From: JAIXRY01 sp031972855
GTDB taxonomy: Bacteria > Patescibacteriota > Minisyncoccia > Phycocordibacterales > UBA9973
DNA: 64,000 bases
Assembly (NCBI GenBank): GCA_031972855.1
Contig: DALYDY010000001.1
Span: forward strand, 62,001-126,000
Reading direction: 5' to 3'
Shown here: positions 15,928 to 22,310 of the stretch, piece after piece
How the letters are laid out: each line of letters starts with the position of its first letter
How positions within the stretch are numbered: the stretch's first letter is position 1
Position numbers and translations under genes: made by a program
The notes under the pieces: model-generated
What the model saw: the letters and a program-made list of their open reading frames with translations, nothing else
Databases searched by the model: none
Told to the model about the DNA's origin: nothing

Positions 15928-17538
15928 CTAAAGCTCTATCTTTTCGATTTCACCAATCTGACTTACGCCAGACGATAATTTCAATCCAATATAGTTCAAA
16001 ACTTTGTCACTCCATCCGTAGATAAAATGAACACCTTCCTCGCCTGTTGGAGCGACAGCTTCACGAGTTGGTACAATAGTAACCAAGAATGCTTGAGCAT
16101 CAGGATTAATCTCTTTTTTGTAGCGGCGCCACAAAGAAAGAAAAGAATCTGATGTCGAGTATCCTTCGCCATATGCCCAGTCCTCGTTGTCAGTGATACC
16201 AATAAAAACATCTGTCTTAATCTCGTGATTAAGCAAATATTGTATTGGCGCACCAACTGCTGTGGAACCGCCGCGAACCGATGCAATCTTTTTAGCTGTT
16301 TCAGCAACGCTGTCGAGCTTAGAGAGTGCAAGGTGGTTCACAATGTGTCCCTCGAAAGGTAGAGCCAATGCTCTTTCGGTGCGTTTTAAGAGTGCTCCGG
16401 TAAAAATTCCAGCGATATCAATGCACTTAGTCGTACTCTTTTCAGAAATACTATAACTAGACATTGAACTGCTGACATCTGTACCAATCGTCACGTGCAT
16501 CTCGGAACCGAAGTTCGGAAGATTAACAAATGATAATTCGAGCCCCTGACGTATCGCATCAAGCAAACGCATATCCAATGCATCAGTTGATTGGTACGCC
16601 TTCAACGCATCAAAAAAACGGAAAGGTAACACACGACTTGCCTCGACCGCACGAGGATCAGTCAGCTTACGTACAGCAAACTCCACATTCTCTACTTCAT
16701 CGAATACACCGTTCTCTTTAAAAGAGTTCAGTGCACGAAGCAGATTCATGTAAGGAGCTTGATGCAAGAGTTCTGTCCAAACACCCTTGGTCATTTTCGG
16801 AACTGTCGGCACTACTACTTCGTAAGGAAGGCTTCCCTGTTTTACCAAGGAAACAATCTCTTCTTCAGTTGTTGCGCGTTTCAGTTTTTCAAATGCCAGG
16901 ATCTTTGGATTTAACTCGGAAGCGTTTCCGAGTGAGCCCTTCGTAAGCCAGCCGAATCTTTCGTTCACGACACCTGAAGATGGTTTCGGATGAGTGAGGC
17001 GAATGATGTCTCGGAGCGTTATGTCTTTCGACCGCACCGAACCGTACTTGATGGCGTGATATTCAGAAATACCACCAATCCATTCACGTACTGCATCACG
17101 CACCACACCACCGAGTCCAGATCTTCCAGGGATTACTCCCTCTTTGATGAGTGAAACGAATGTGCGGAGATCATCCGGTGTCAGAATAGTTTTCTGAAAT
17201 GTATTCTTAAAAAGCGTACTTCCCAATCCTCTCTTTCCAGAAAGAATAGCAAGAGCTAGTATCGGAACTAATTTCATCAAACCTTTTTGACGTGCCCAAA
17301 CAATCGCTTGAGCAAGGAACCGGTGATCTTTCTCACGCATCTCTAGGATTACCGCTATGGTTTCTTGAGCAAGTTGCTCTTTCTTCACATAGAATGTATC
17401 GCTAAGAGTATTCGTGGTGAGGACCTGAAGGAGTTGTTCCTTCTGAGATCTTCTGAAAGACGGCGCACCTTCGTGATTGAAGTGTGGAGCCGCTTGTGGT
17501 TTCAGTGCCATTTTGATTGTTTGGATTTGGTTTTGCAT
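15928..17538 (-). CDS. Ro60/Rsr-type RNA-binding protein (TROVE plus vWA)
   Basis: Ro60 proteins form a HEAT-repeat ring that binds Y RNAs and the ends of misfolded RNAs. In bacteria (Rsr) they act in RNA decay and stress. The 536-residue protein has the TROVE domain in roughly residues 20-345 and a C-terminal vWA domain. Its MIDAS motif is complete: D354-x-S356-x-S358 (TDVSSSMSS), T426 (GGSTAVG) and D450 (GITDNED). It is GC-richer than its neighbours, hinting at transfer. Leader R6 and a 13-bp hairpin precede the start, and candidate RNA A follows. No RtcB or PNPase gene is adjacent. Confidence 0.92.
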   Translation of the reverse strand: MQNQIQTIKMALKPQAAPHFNHEGAPSFRRSQKEQLLQVLTTNTLSDTFYVKKEQLAQETIAVILEMREKDHRFLAQAIVWARQKGLMKLVPILALAILSGKRGLGSTLFKNTFQKTILTPDDLRTFVSLIKEGVIPGRSGLGGVVRDAVREWIGGISEYHAIKYGSVRSKDITLRDIIRLTHPKPSSGVVNERFGWLTKGSLGNASELNPKILAFEKLKRATTEEEIVSLVKQGSLPYEVVVPTVPKMTKGVWTELLHQAPYMNLLRALNSFKENGVFDEVENVEFAVRKLTDPRAVEASRVLPFRFFDALKAYQSTDALDMRLLDAIRQGLELSFVNLPNFGSEMHVTIGTDVSSSMSSYSISEKSTTKCIDIAGIFTGALLKRTERALALPFEGHIVNHLALSKLDSVAETAKKIASVRGGSTAVGAPIQYLLNHEIKTDVFIGITDNEDWAYGEGYSTSDSFLSLWRRYKKEINPDAQAFLVTIVPTREAVAPTGEEGVHFIYGWSDKVLNYIGLKLSSGVSQIGEIEKIEL

Positions 17539-17557
17539 AGGTTGTAATATTATTTAG

Positions 17558-17589
17558 TGGAAAAAAATGACCGCAATCATTTTTTTCCA
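17558..17589 (-). promoter_or_regulatory. 13-bp hairpin in the Ro60 5' leader
   Basis: TGGAAAAAAATGA and TCATTTTTTTCCA pair perfectly around a 6-nt loop, ending 20 nt before the Ro60 start codon. It has no T tract in sense to act as a simple terminator and could be a translational control or protein-binding site. Confidence 0.5.
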
Positions 17590-17625
17590 CCAAACAAAAA
17601 ACCTATTTTTTCCTCTATATATATT

Positions 17626-17704
17626 TACAAAGAACTTTTTCACTATCAATCCACTATTTGACTTAGCTCACGATAAGCCAAATTAAATAATGAACTGAAC
17701 AATG
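17626..17704 (-). repeat. leader element R6 of the Ro60 array
   Basis: Plus-strand blocks: AAAGAAC, CACTATCAA, CCACT. A stem ATTTGACTTA / TAAGCCAAAT follows, then GAACTGAACAATGAGGGG. It is the copy immediately upstream of the Ro60 gene and has one of the strongest stems. Confidence 0.8.
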
Positions 17705-18190
17705 AGGGGAATTTTGCCCAGAACTTGCTGATCTCACTGATCAGAAGTTCCGGACATTCCCCAATTGATTTCTATGCTGTGGTACCCAGCTATAGTTCGA
17801 GACAAAAAATGTGCGCACATTCTTTGTATCCAAGCCACCTTGAACAGTCTGTACAGTTACAGCAACCACAATTGGGTGCTGTCTGGCAGACCAGATTAAG
17901 GTATCAAATCAGGCTTGAGTCTCATTGCACAAGAAATGTGCACGAGGGACCAACGTTAGCTTTCACGTTTCCGCAAGACTTCAGATCCGCATGTCCACCA
18001 TCAATGATGGCGGACACGACATAACATGAAGATTGTGATAAACATTTTTTATTTCATAGTATCCTCGTCTTACAGTCCTCTTCAGATCCTTCGCCAAAAA
18101 GATCTAAGTCACAGGACAAAAAACAAACAAGGCTTAACCCTACCAGGCGCGCAGGGTGCGCGGAAAACGTGAAAATATTTTTAAAGAACA
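17705..18190 (-). ncRNA. candidate structured RNA B, a unit of its own
   Basis: Between leaders R7 and R6 there is no minus-strand ORF, yet the stretch fills a whole array unit and is GC-richer than its surroundings. It ends in a nested hairpin: GGGGAAT/ATTCCCC around GAACTT-CTGATC / GATCAG-AGTTC (17705-17762). Others are ACAGCA/TGCTGT (17859-17881), TGCAC/GTGCA (17926-17942), TGTCC-CCATC / GATGG-GGACA (17992-18016) and CGCGC/GCGCG (18148-18162). The module at 18063-18133 recurs in candidate RNA A. A plus-strand frame of 99 codons crosses it but has no family signal. Confidence 0.65.
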
Positions 18191-18236
18191 ATTCATTTTC
18201 AAAATTCGAACGTAATTCAAATTCTGAAAAATGTGG
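18180..18236 (-). repeat. leader element R7 of the Ro60 array
   Basis: Identical over 57 nt to R1 (13873-13929), 4.3 kb away in the same orientation. Here it precedes a non-coding unit, so the element is not specific to protein genes. Confidence 0.85.
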
Positions 18237-18317
18237 ATGAATTTTATATAGGCATCATCCGATTTTCCTACTCTAATTTAGAAGAGAGTATCTTCCCTGT
18301 TTTTTGGAAAAACAGGC

Positions 18318-18479
18318 TTAGCGCATACGATTTCCCATCGGCGTCATAATAATCATTCTCTCGAATGCTATTTGAGCTTTTGGTTGTTTTTTGCGCTTCG
18401 GGGTACCGTCAGCATTAAACCCCATTTTTGAAAGGTGACTTGTTGCATCTCTGTCTAACTCTTGTGAAGTTTTTCCCAT
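18318..18479 (-). CDS. 53-residue basic protein
   Basis: ATG 18479 opens MGKTSQELDRDATSHLSKMG and ends at TAA 18318. The middle (GTPKRKKQPKAQ) is basic. No family is recognised. It sits between leaders R8 and R7, and two hairpins (CCTGTTTTT / AAAAACAGG and GGATGAT / ATCATCC-like) follow the stop. Confidence 0.5.
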   Translation of the reverse strand: MGKTSQELDRDATSHLSKMGFNADGTPKRKKQPKAQIAFERMIIMTPMGNRMR

Positions 18480-18524
18480 AATTTAAAAAATTTTTATTGT
18501 TTTAAAAATTAAAATGACGTTATT

Positions 18525-18580
18525 GTTTAAAAGAACTTTATCACTATCAACCACCAAAATATTTAGTAGCTGAATAATGA
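18525..18580 (-). repeat. leader element R8 of the Ro60 array
   Basis: Plus-strand blocks: AAAGAAC, TCACTATCAA, CCACC, an A/T stem region, then CTGAATAATGAGGAG. It is the clearest example of the family consensus. Confidence 0.8.
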
Positions 18581-18600
18581 GGAGAATATTTTATTTCTCC
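18581..18600 (-). terminator. unit-ending hairpin
   Basis: GGAGAA and TTCTCC pair around an A/T loop after the small membrane protein gene. Confidence 0.6.
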
Positions 18601-18654
18601 AGTTTCGAGTGATTTTAATATTAGGCACACTCACTTCCCTTTTGAAATTTATGT

Positions 18655-18819
18655 CTATTTCAAATTAGACCTGAGATTGAATTCATGGATGGCTTTACCG
18701 ATTGCTGTATGCTCAACAAATAAGTTACAAGCAAAACACAAAAGACAAAATCCAATAAACACAATCAACCAAGGATTATTGTCAGAAAAATCCTTAAAAA
18801 AATCTTTTATTTTTTTCAT
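18655..18819 (-). CDS. 54-residue single-span membrane protein
   Basis: ATG 18819 opens MKKIKDFFKDFSDNN, followed by a hydrophobic cysteine-rich helix (PWLIVFIGFCLLCFACNLF, about residues 16-34) and a short hydrophilic tail, ending at TAG 18655. No family is recognised. It is the first protein-coding unit after candidate RNA C and has leader R9 upstream. Confidence 0.55.
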   Translation of the reverse strand: MKKIKDFFKDFSDNNPWLIVFIGFCLLCFACNLFVEHTAIGKAIHEFNLRSNLK

Positions 18820-18877
18820 ATTTAATTGGTTACTTAAAATTCTATTCTAGAACCTTAAGTAACTAATTAAATCTATA

Positions 18878-18953
18878 TAAAAGAACACTTCGATAAACTC
18901 AGTGAAAGCTTTCTCTACAGAATTCCAAACATTGTTTAGAATTCTGATAAAGA
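18878..18953 (-). repeat. leader element R9 of the Ro60 array
   Basis: AAAGAAC at the gene-proximal side, a perfect CAGAATTC / GAATTCTG stem, then CTGATAAAGAGGAG. The CACTATCAA block is degenerate (CGATAAACT). Confidence 0.65.
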
Positions 18954-19508
18954 GGAGAAACGTTTGCAAAAGCATTCGTTTCTCCGAAAAAACAGAACGA
19001 AAACTGTATTGCTCCCATCATCACGCCTGATGATGGAGACTTTACCCGACCAGAGTTGCGAATTCTGATCTCTAACCCAAAATGTTACCCTTTCTTGGAT
19101 AAACACTCCCTAACCTTCCACAATTTTTGTGAAAGTAGGCCTTCCTGGTGTGGAAGTGGTTTGGTTACGCTTACACAGAAAGCGTAGTCGAATATTTAAG
19201 AAAATTTCATCATTGAGGAATCGATTATGGCGCCAATCAATTCTCACAAGACAAATATTTCCTCTCGGTTATTCGATCAAACCTATTTCCCTTCGGATGC
19301 ACACTCATACCAACAAGTGGTCATGCGTCACAACCTTCGAAGGGAAATTACCAGAAATATTGCACCAAATACTTCCAGTAATCTCCCTTCGAGAAACAAA
19401 GGGTGGATTCGAACATAGAGAAAGAAAAACTGGTCCAAGGCGAGCTCCACATATATAAATTTAGTGAGTGCGTCGGGGTCTTTCTATCTACTACTGTTTT
19501 CAATGTTC
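18954..19508 (-). ncRNA. candidate structured RNA C, first unit of the Ro60 array
   Basis: About 550 nt start just after the array promoter and have no credible minus-strand ORF. Hairpins include a long one at about 19336-19394 (CGAAGGGAAATTAC pairs with GTAATCTCCCTTCG, one mismatch, with an inner A/T stem). Others are TACGCTT/AAGCGTA (19166-19187), CTTCCAC/GTGGAAG (19115-19155) and CCATCATCA/TGATGATGG (19015-19036). The terminal GGAGAAACG/CGTTTCTCC is at 18954-18985. A T-loop-like GTTCGAATCCAC lies near 19404-19415, a feature also seen in tRNA-like bacterial Y RNAs, but no complete tRNA-like fold is evident. Confidence 0.65.
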
Positions 19509-19515
19509 TACATGG

Positions 19516-19544
19516 AGTATAGCAAAGTCCGAATCATTTGTCAA
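19516..19544 (-). promoter_or_regulatory. strong promoter heading the Ro60 array
   Basis: In minus-strand sense, TTGACA (19544-19539), exactly 17 nt, then TATACT (19521-19516). The expected start of transcription is near 19509. It is the best promoter in the region and points into candidate RNA C and the array. Confidence 0.85.
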
Positions 19545-19678
19545 GTCTTTTTGTCATTTCTTTTCTATTTTTATTAAATATCCTTATTTTATATAGATAT
19601 TTTTGTTTACTAATTTTAACATTACTTGCTATATTTTTATAAAATTATATAAAACCTGTAAAAAGATTTTAACAACTG

Positions 19679-19707
19679 TTGACATTAAAATCATAGTATG
19701 CTAAGAT
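19679..19707 (+). promoter_or_regulatory. strong divergent promoter
   Basis: TTGACA at 19679-19684, 17 nt, TAAGAT at 19702-19707. It is separated from the Ro60-array promoter by about 135 nt of A/T-rich DNA in which I see nothing else. Transcription would start near 19714. Confidence 0.8.
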
Positions 19708-19726
19708 ATAAACAAATCTCACATAT

Positions 19727-20008
19727 ATGGTACATTTTCAAAAAGGACGCTCTCGAGCGCCCGACATTCCGTTAGTCTGTTTTCTTGTGTTTATCTTAGC
19801 GATTGGACATTCCAAACCGCTAAAGACAAACAATTCACCCGTTTTAAACAAAAGGGTAGTTGTTATCGAAAAAACATCATGTAAAAAAACAGGCAGTGGA
19901 GGGCCTACATTATGTGCGATTAAAGCTATTGACCGAGAGTGTGTCCAGGACATGCTCTCGGTACGCCTAAGCGTACATAAAATGAAAGGAGAACCTCTCT
20001 GTGGTTGA
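19727..20008 (+). CDS. small membrane protein or structured RNA
   Basis: The 93-codon frame starts with MVHFQKGRSRAPD, then a hydrophobic helix (IPLVCFLVFILAI, about 14-26) and a basic cysteine-containing tail ending GEPLCG. It starts about 13 nt after the predicted transcription start and follows an ATATATG context like other genes. The composition differs from its neighbours, and the DNA holds strong hairpins (CCGAGAG/CTCTCGG and GTACGC/GCGTAC near 19936-19980). A non-coding transcript is therefore an equal possibility. I cannot choose without homologues. Confidence 0.4.
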   Translation: MVHFQKGRSRAPDIPLVCFLVFILAIGHSKPLKTNNSPVLNKRVVVIEKTSCKKTGSGGPTLCAIKAIDRECVQDMLSVRLSVHKMKGEPLCG

Positions 20009-20124
20009 CTAATGTTAAAAATCAAAAACCCTTAAACTCATAACTTGATTAAGAATATTAAATCAAAATGAGTAGGGAAAATTTCGGCAAATTTTTGCCA
20101 AATATGATTAGCGGAATGAAAAAT

Positions 20125-20168
20125 GCCCGACAGATATGATTTATTTCATTATCCTGCCGGGCTTTTTC
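20125..20168. terminator. bidirectional terminator
   Basis: GCCCGACAG and CTGCCGGGC pair around a 20-nt A/T loop and are followed by TTTTTCTTTT. It lies between the divergent transcript from 19714 and the convergent regulator gene. Confidence 0.8.
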
Positions 20169-20175
20169 TTTTGTT

Positions 20176-20934
20176 TTATTGTTTTCTTTTTTCTTCTAAA
20201 CCTTCAAGAGCAATTTTGAATAGCGTCCTCATTGTATCAGCAATATCTTGATTTTTAATAAAAACTGAACCGGCTTTATCTCCTAATACATGAATATATA
20301 CTCGATCACCCATTATTTCTATGTCTGATTTTATTGGGTATTTTTTTTCATTAACACGAAATCTGTCTCCTGTCGTGTCTGGTGAATACTCACCTTTTGT
20401 ATATGTATATATAGACTTTGATCTAATTTTTTTCTCTATACGAATTTTTCTAGCTTGTTCTAAATCTTCCTTTTCAAAAAATCCCTCCAAAATATCTCTT
20501 GGATATATCAAATAAACTTCTGTAACATCTGCACTTAAACTATAATAAGTATTTACCGCTCGAAGAATTGCTTTTTTACCTTCATAATATTCAACGATTG
20601 GACGTTGTCCATCTTCATGAGTAATTGCTTTTAATTGAGGAATAATATCAATTGCTTTATTGTGTGATTCACGAAGTTTTATTTGTTGAGCTTCTATATA
20701 TGTTTGCAAGCGATCAGGAGAAAATGCACGATAAAGTGCTTTGCTTTCATGAGAAATTTCTTCAGCGAGTCCTTTTTGAATTAATTGTTCAATAACAGGA
20801 TATACTGTTGTACGATTAATATTTGTTTTTTTGGAAAGAGAAGAAATTGAATCAGAATCAACTTTTAATAATTCAACATACAAAAGTGCTTCCTTTTCTG
20901 ATAATCCAATTTCTGTAAGAAATTCTGTAAACAT
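20176..20934 (-). CDS. TrmB-family transcriptional regulator
   Basis: The protein has 252 residues from MFTEFLTEIGLSEKEALLY. The N-terminal winged helix-turn-helix (IGLSEKEALLYVELLK, then INRTTVYPVIEQLIQKGL) is typical of TrmB regulators. An RAFSPDRLQTYIEAQQ linker helix follows, with an effector-like C-terminal domain of about 150 residues. TrmB proteins usually respond to sugars or other small metabolites, but no ligand can be read here. The longer frame to 20976 adds only a poor hydrophobic extension, so I chose 20934. It is monocistronic. Confidence 0.85.
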   Translation of the reverse strand: MFTEFLTEIGLSEKEALLYVELLKVDSDSISSLSKKTNINRTTVYPVIEQLIQKGLAEEISHESKALYRAFSPDRLQTYIEAQQIKLRESHNKAIDIIPQLKAITHEDGQRPIVEYYEGKKAILRAVNTYYSLSADVTEVYLIYPRDILEGFFEKEDLEQARKIRIEKKIRSKSIYTYTKGEYSPDTTGDRFRVNEKKYPIKSDIEIMGDRVYIHVLGDKAGSVFIKNQDIADTMRTLFKIALEGLEEKRKQ

Positions 20935-20997
20935 ATATATCAGTATATAGTGAAAACCAAATAGTTGGTAGTGCAAATTATTTTAATTAAAAAAAAT

Positions 20998-21023
20998 AAA
21001 AAGCCATCACAAGGTGGCTTTTT
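20998..21023 (-). terminator. intrinsic terminator
   Basis: AAAAAGCCATC / GGTGGCTTTTTT forms a stem after the 21024-21341 gene. Confidence 0.75.
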
Positions 21024-21341
21024 TCATTTTGTAATTTCAACATCACATAAAATATCTTTTTCATTCACTGAAATAGTCCATCCTCTATCGAGAGTAAAAG
21101 TGATTTTTTCAATGAAACAAATTTTTAATTTAGTATTTACGGAACTTAAGAAAACTTTTTCAAGTGTAAAAATAATTTCTCTATGTTCGTCTGTTGAAAT
21201 CGCATTTATCCCTGTAACCACAAGGCCTATTTGAAGATCATTATAATCCTCTTTAGGTAAAATCTTTATAGTTTTTCTTCTTAAATCTAGTAATGAGTGA
21301 GCACTCAATCCAGATTTTTCCATTAATAATTGTATTTTCAT
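21024..21341 (-). CDS. 105-residue protein of unknown function
   Basis: The product (MKIQLLMEKSGLSAHSLLDL) is predicted alpha/beta and soluble, with no motif I know. It lies between the TrmB regulator and the divergent HU gene. Confidence 0.5.
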   Translation of the reverse strand: MKIQLLMEKSGLSAHSLLDLRRKTIKILPKEDYNDLQIGLVVTGINAISTDEHREIIFTLEKVFLSSVNTKLKICFIEKITFTLDRGWTISVNEKDILCDVEITK

Positions 21342-21412
21342 TATACTTTTGTTTTTTATTTATAAAAAGAATACTATTAATATCTATATATGTCAATGTT
21401 GTTTACCCTTGC

Positions 21413-21442
21413 ATTTGCAAAAAGCCTTTTAGTATAATAGAT
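21413..21442 (+). promoter_or_regulatory. promoter of the HU gene
   Basis: TTGCAT, an 18-nt spacer and TATAAT lie about 70 nt before the HU start. The long leader contains a GC-rich hairpin (CGGTAGCTGCCG), unlike the leaderless genes elsewhere in the window. Confidence 0.65.
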
Positions 21443-21511
21443 ATAGCTCCCGGAGACGGTAGCTGCCGTTCGAAATGGTCGACATTTTTAATAACAATAA
21501 TAGAACTAACT

Positions 21512-21790
21512 ATGAATAAACAAGCTCTTGTAGACATGGTCCACGAAAAATTGGGAGGTACAAAAGTGCAAGCTGAAGGTATCGTCGACGGTATCATTGA
21601 AGCAATCACTATGACTCTCAAAAAAGGTGGTGAAGTTTCTATTGCTGGTCTTGGTATCTTCTCTGCAAAGGATCGCGCAGCTCGTACTGCTCGTAATCCT
21701 AAGACAGGTGAAGCTGTTAAGGTTGCAGCAACTCGCGTTCCTAAATTCCGTGCTGCTAAAGCACTTAAGGACGCTGTGGCTAACAAATAG
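21512..21790 (+). CDS. hup: DNA-binding protein HU
   Basis: HU is a small dimeric nucleoid protein that bends DNA. The 92-residue product reads MNKQALVDMVHEKLGGTK and has the core GEVSIAGLGIFSAKDRAART with the family's GxGxF turn. The arm region RNPKTGEAVKVAATRVPKF carries the DNA-intercalating proline (NPKTG). Start 21512 is chosen because the upstream frame extension runs through the promoter. The codon choice suggests high expression. Confidence 0.95.
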   Translation: MNKQALVDMVHEKLGGTKVQAEGIVDGIIEAITMTLKKGGEVSIAGLGIFSAKDRAARTARNPKTGEAVKVAATRVPKFRAAKALKDAVANK

Positions 21791-21822
21791 TCACTCTTTC
21801 AAAAATAAAAACACTCGGCATA

Positions 21823-21855
21823 CATAAAATCCACCTTTCGGTGGATTTTATGCTT
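21823..21855 (+). terminator. intrinsic terminator after HU
   Basis: CATAAAATCCACC and GGTGGATTTTATG form a perfect 13-bp stem with a TTTC loop. Confidence 0.85.
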
Positions 21856-21871
21856 TGTATGTAATTTTATA

Positions 21872-21947
21872 TGGTCGGGGTGCCGGGATTCGAACCCGGA
21901 GTCACTTGTACCCAAAACAAGCATGTTAGCCGTTACACCACACCCCG
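21872..21947 (-). tRNA. tRNA-Pro (TGG)
   Basis: The minus-strand sequence folds as a full cloverleaf. The acceptor is CGGGGTG / CACCCCG with discriminator A and an encoded CCA. The anticodon loop TTTGGGT lies within the stem CTTGT / ACAAG, and the T-arm is CCGGGTTCGAATCCCGG. Length is 76 nt. Confidence 0.97.
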
Positions 21948-22042
21948 AATACTAAACAATCTAGTACAAGAAGTATATTAACACAAACTTCATTATAAAT
22001 CCATATAAAAAAAACCAGCACCCTTAATTAAAAGTACTAGTT

Positions 22043-22276
22043 CTATTTTCTACACAACAAATAATTTGTTGTGTAGGATTCATCAGAAAAAGTATTCATT
22101 ATTGAAGCTTTTTCTAAAAGTCTTTTTTTACCTTCTTCAGAACCTTCTTTTACAATAAAGGCCTTAGATTTTGAAGTAAGATTGATTTCTATAATATCTT
22201 TAGAGGTGTCTGCTTCTAAAGTAGAAATGGCTTCTTTTATAGCATTCTCTGTTTTATTTGAAAATTTAATTGACAT
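22043..22276 (-). CDS. 77-residue protein of unknown function
   Basis: The product (MSIKFSNKTENAIKEAISTL) is soluble and charged and contains no recognised domain. It is 34 nt downstream of the kinase gene on the same strand and may be co-transcribed. Confidence 0.5.
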   Translation of the reverse strand: MSIKFSNKTENAIKEAISTLEADTSKDIIEINLTSKSKAFIVKEGSEEGKKRLLEKASIMNTFSDESYTTNYLLCRK

Positions 22277-22310
22277 ATTTTTTTGTTTTTATAATTATAG
22301 CTTATAAGTA

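Noticed and set aside
17725..18024. 99-codon plus-strand frame
   Set aside because: It runs against the array direction, overlaps several perfect hairpins and has no domain or start context like the real genes here.
13873..18953. Integron attC sites separating gene cassettes
   Set aside because: The array resembles cassettes with hairpins, and GTTCTTT recalls the attC core, but the elements lack RYYYAAC/GTTRRRY pairs and no integron integrase is next to them. The Xer-type gene at 30334 has no integron-specific features that I can see.
19390..19455. tRNA or tmRNA gene around the GTTCGAATCCAC motif
   Set aside because: No acceptor and T-arm pairing of normal length can be formed, so only a T-loop-like motif is claimed.
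19129..19458. 109-codon plus-strand frame and its 63-codon companion
   Set aside because: Both lie antisense to candidate RNA C. Two overlapping frames are open by chance in GC-richer sequence, and neither has a convincing start or family.
13437..19544. CRISPR array
   Set aside because: Repeats are not short, regular or identical, unit sizes vary from 150 to over 2000 nt and no cas gene is present.
19727..20008. TGA recoded to glycine as in some Patescibacteria lineages
   Set aside because: All housekeeping genes in the window read through to normal stops with standard code and no in-frame TGA.
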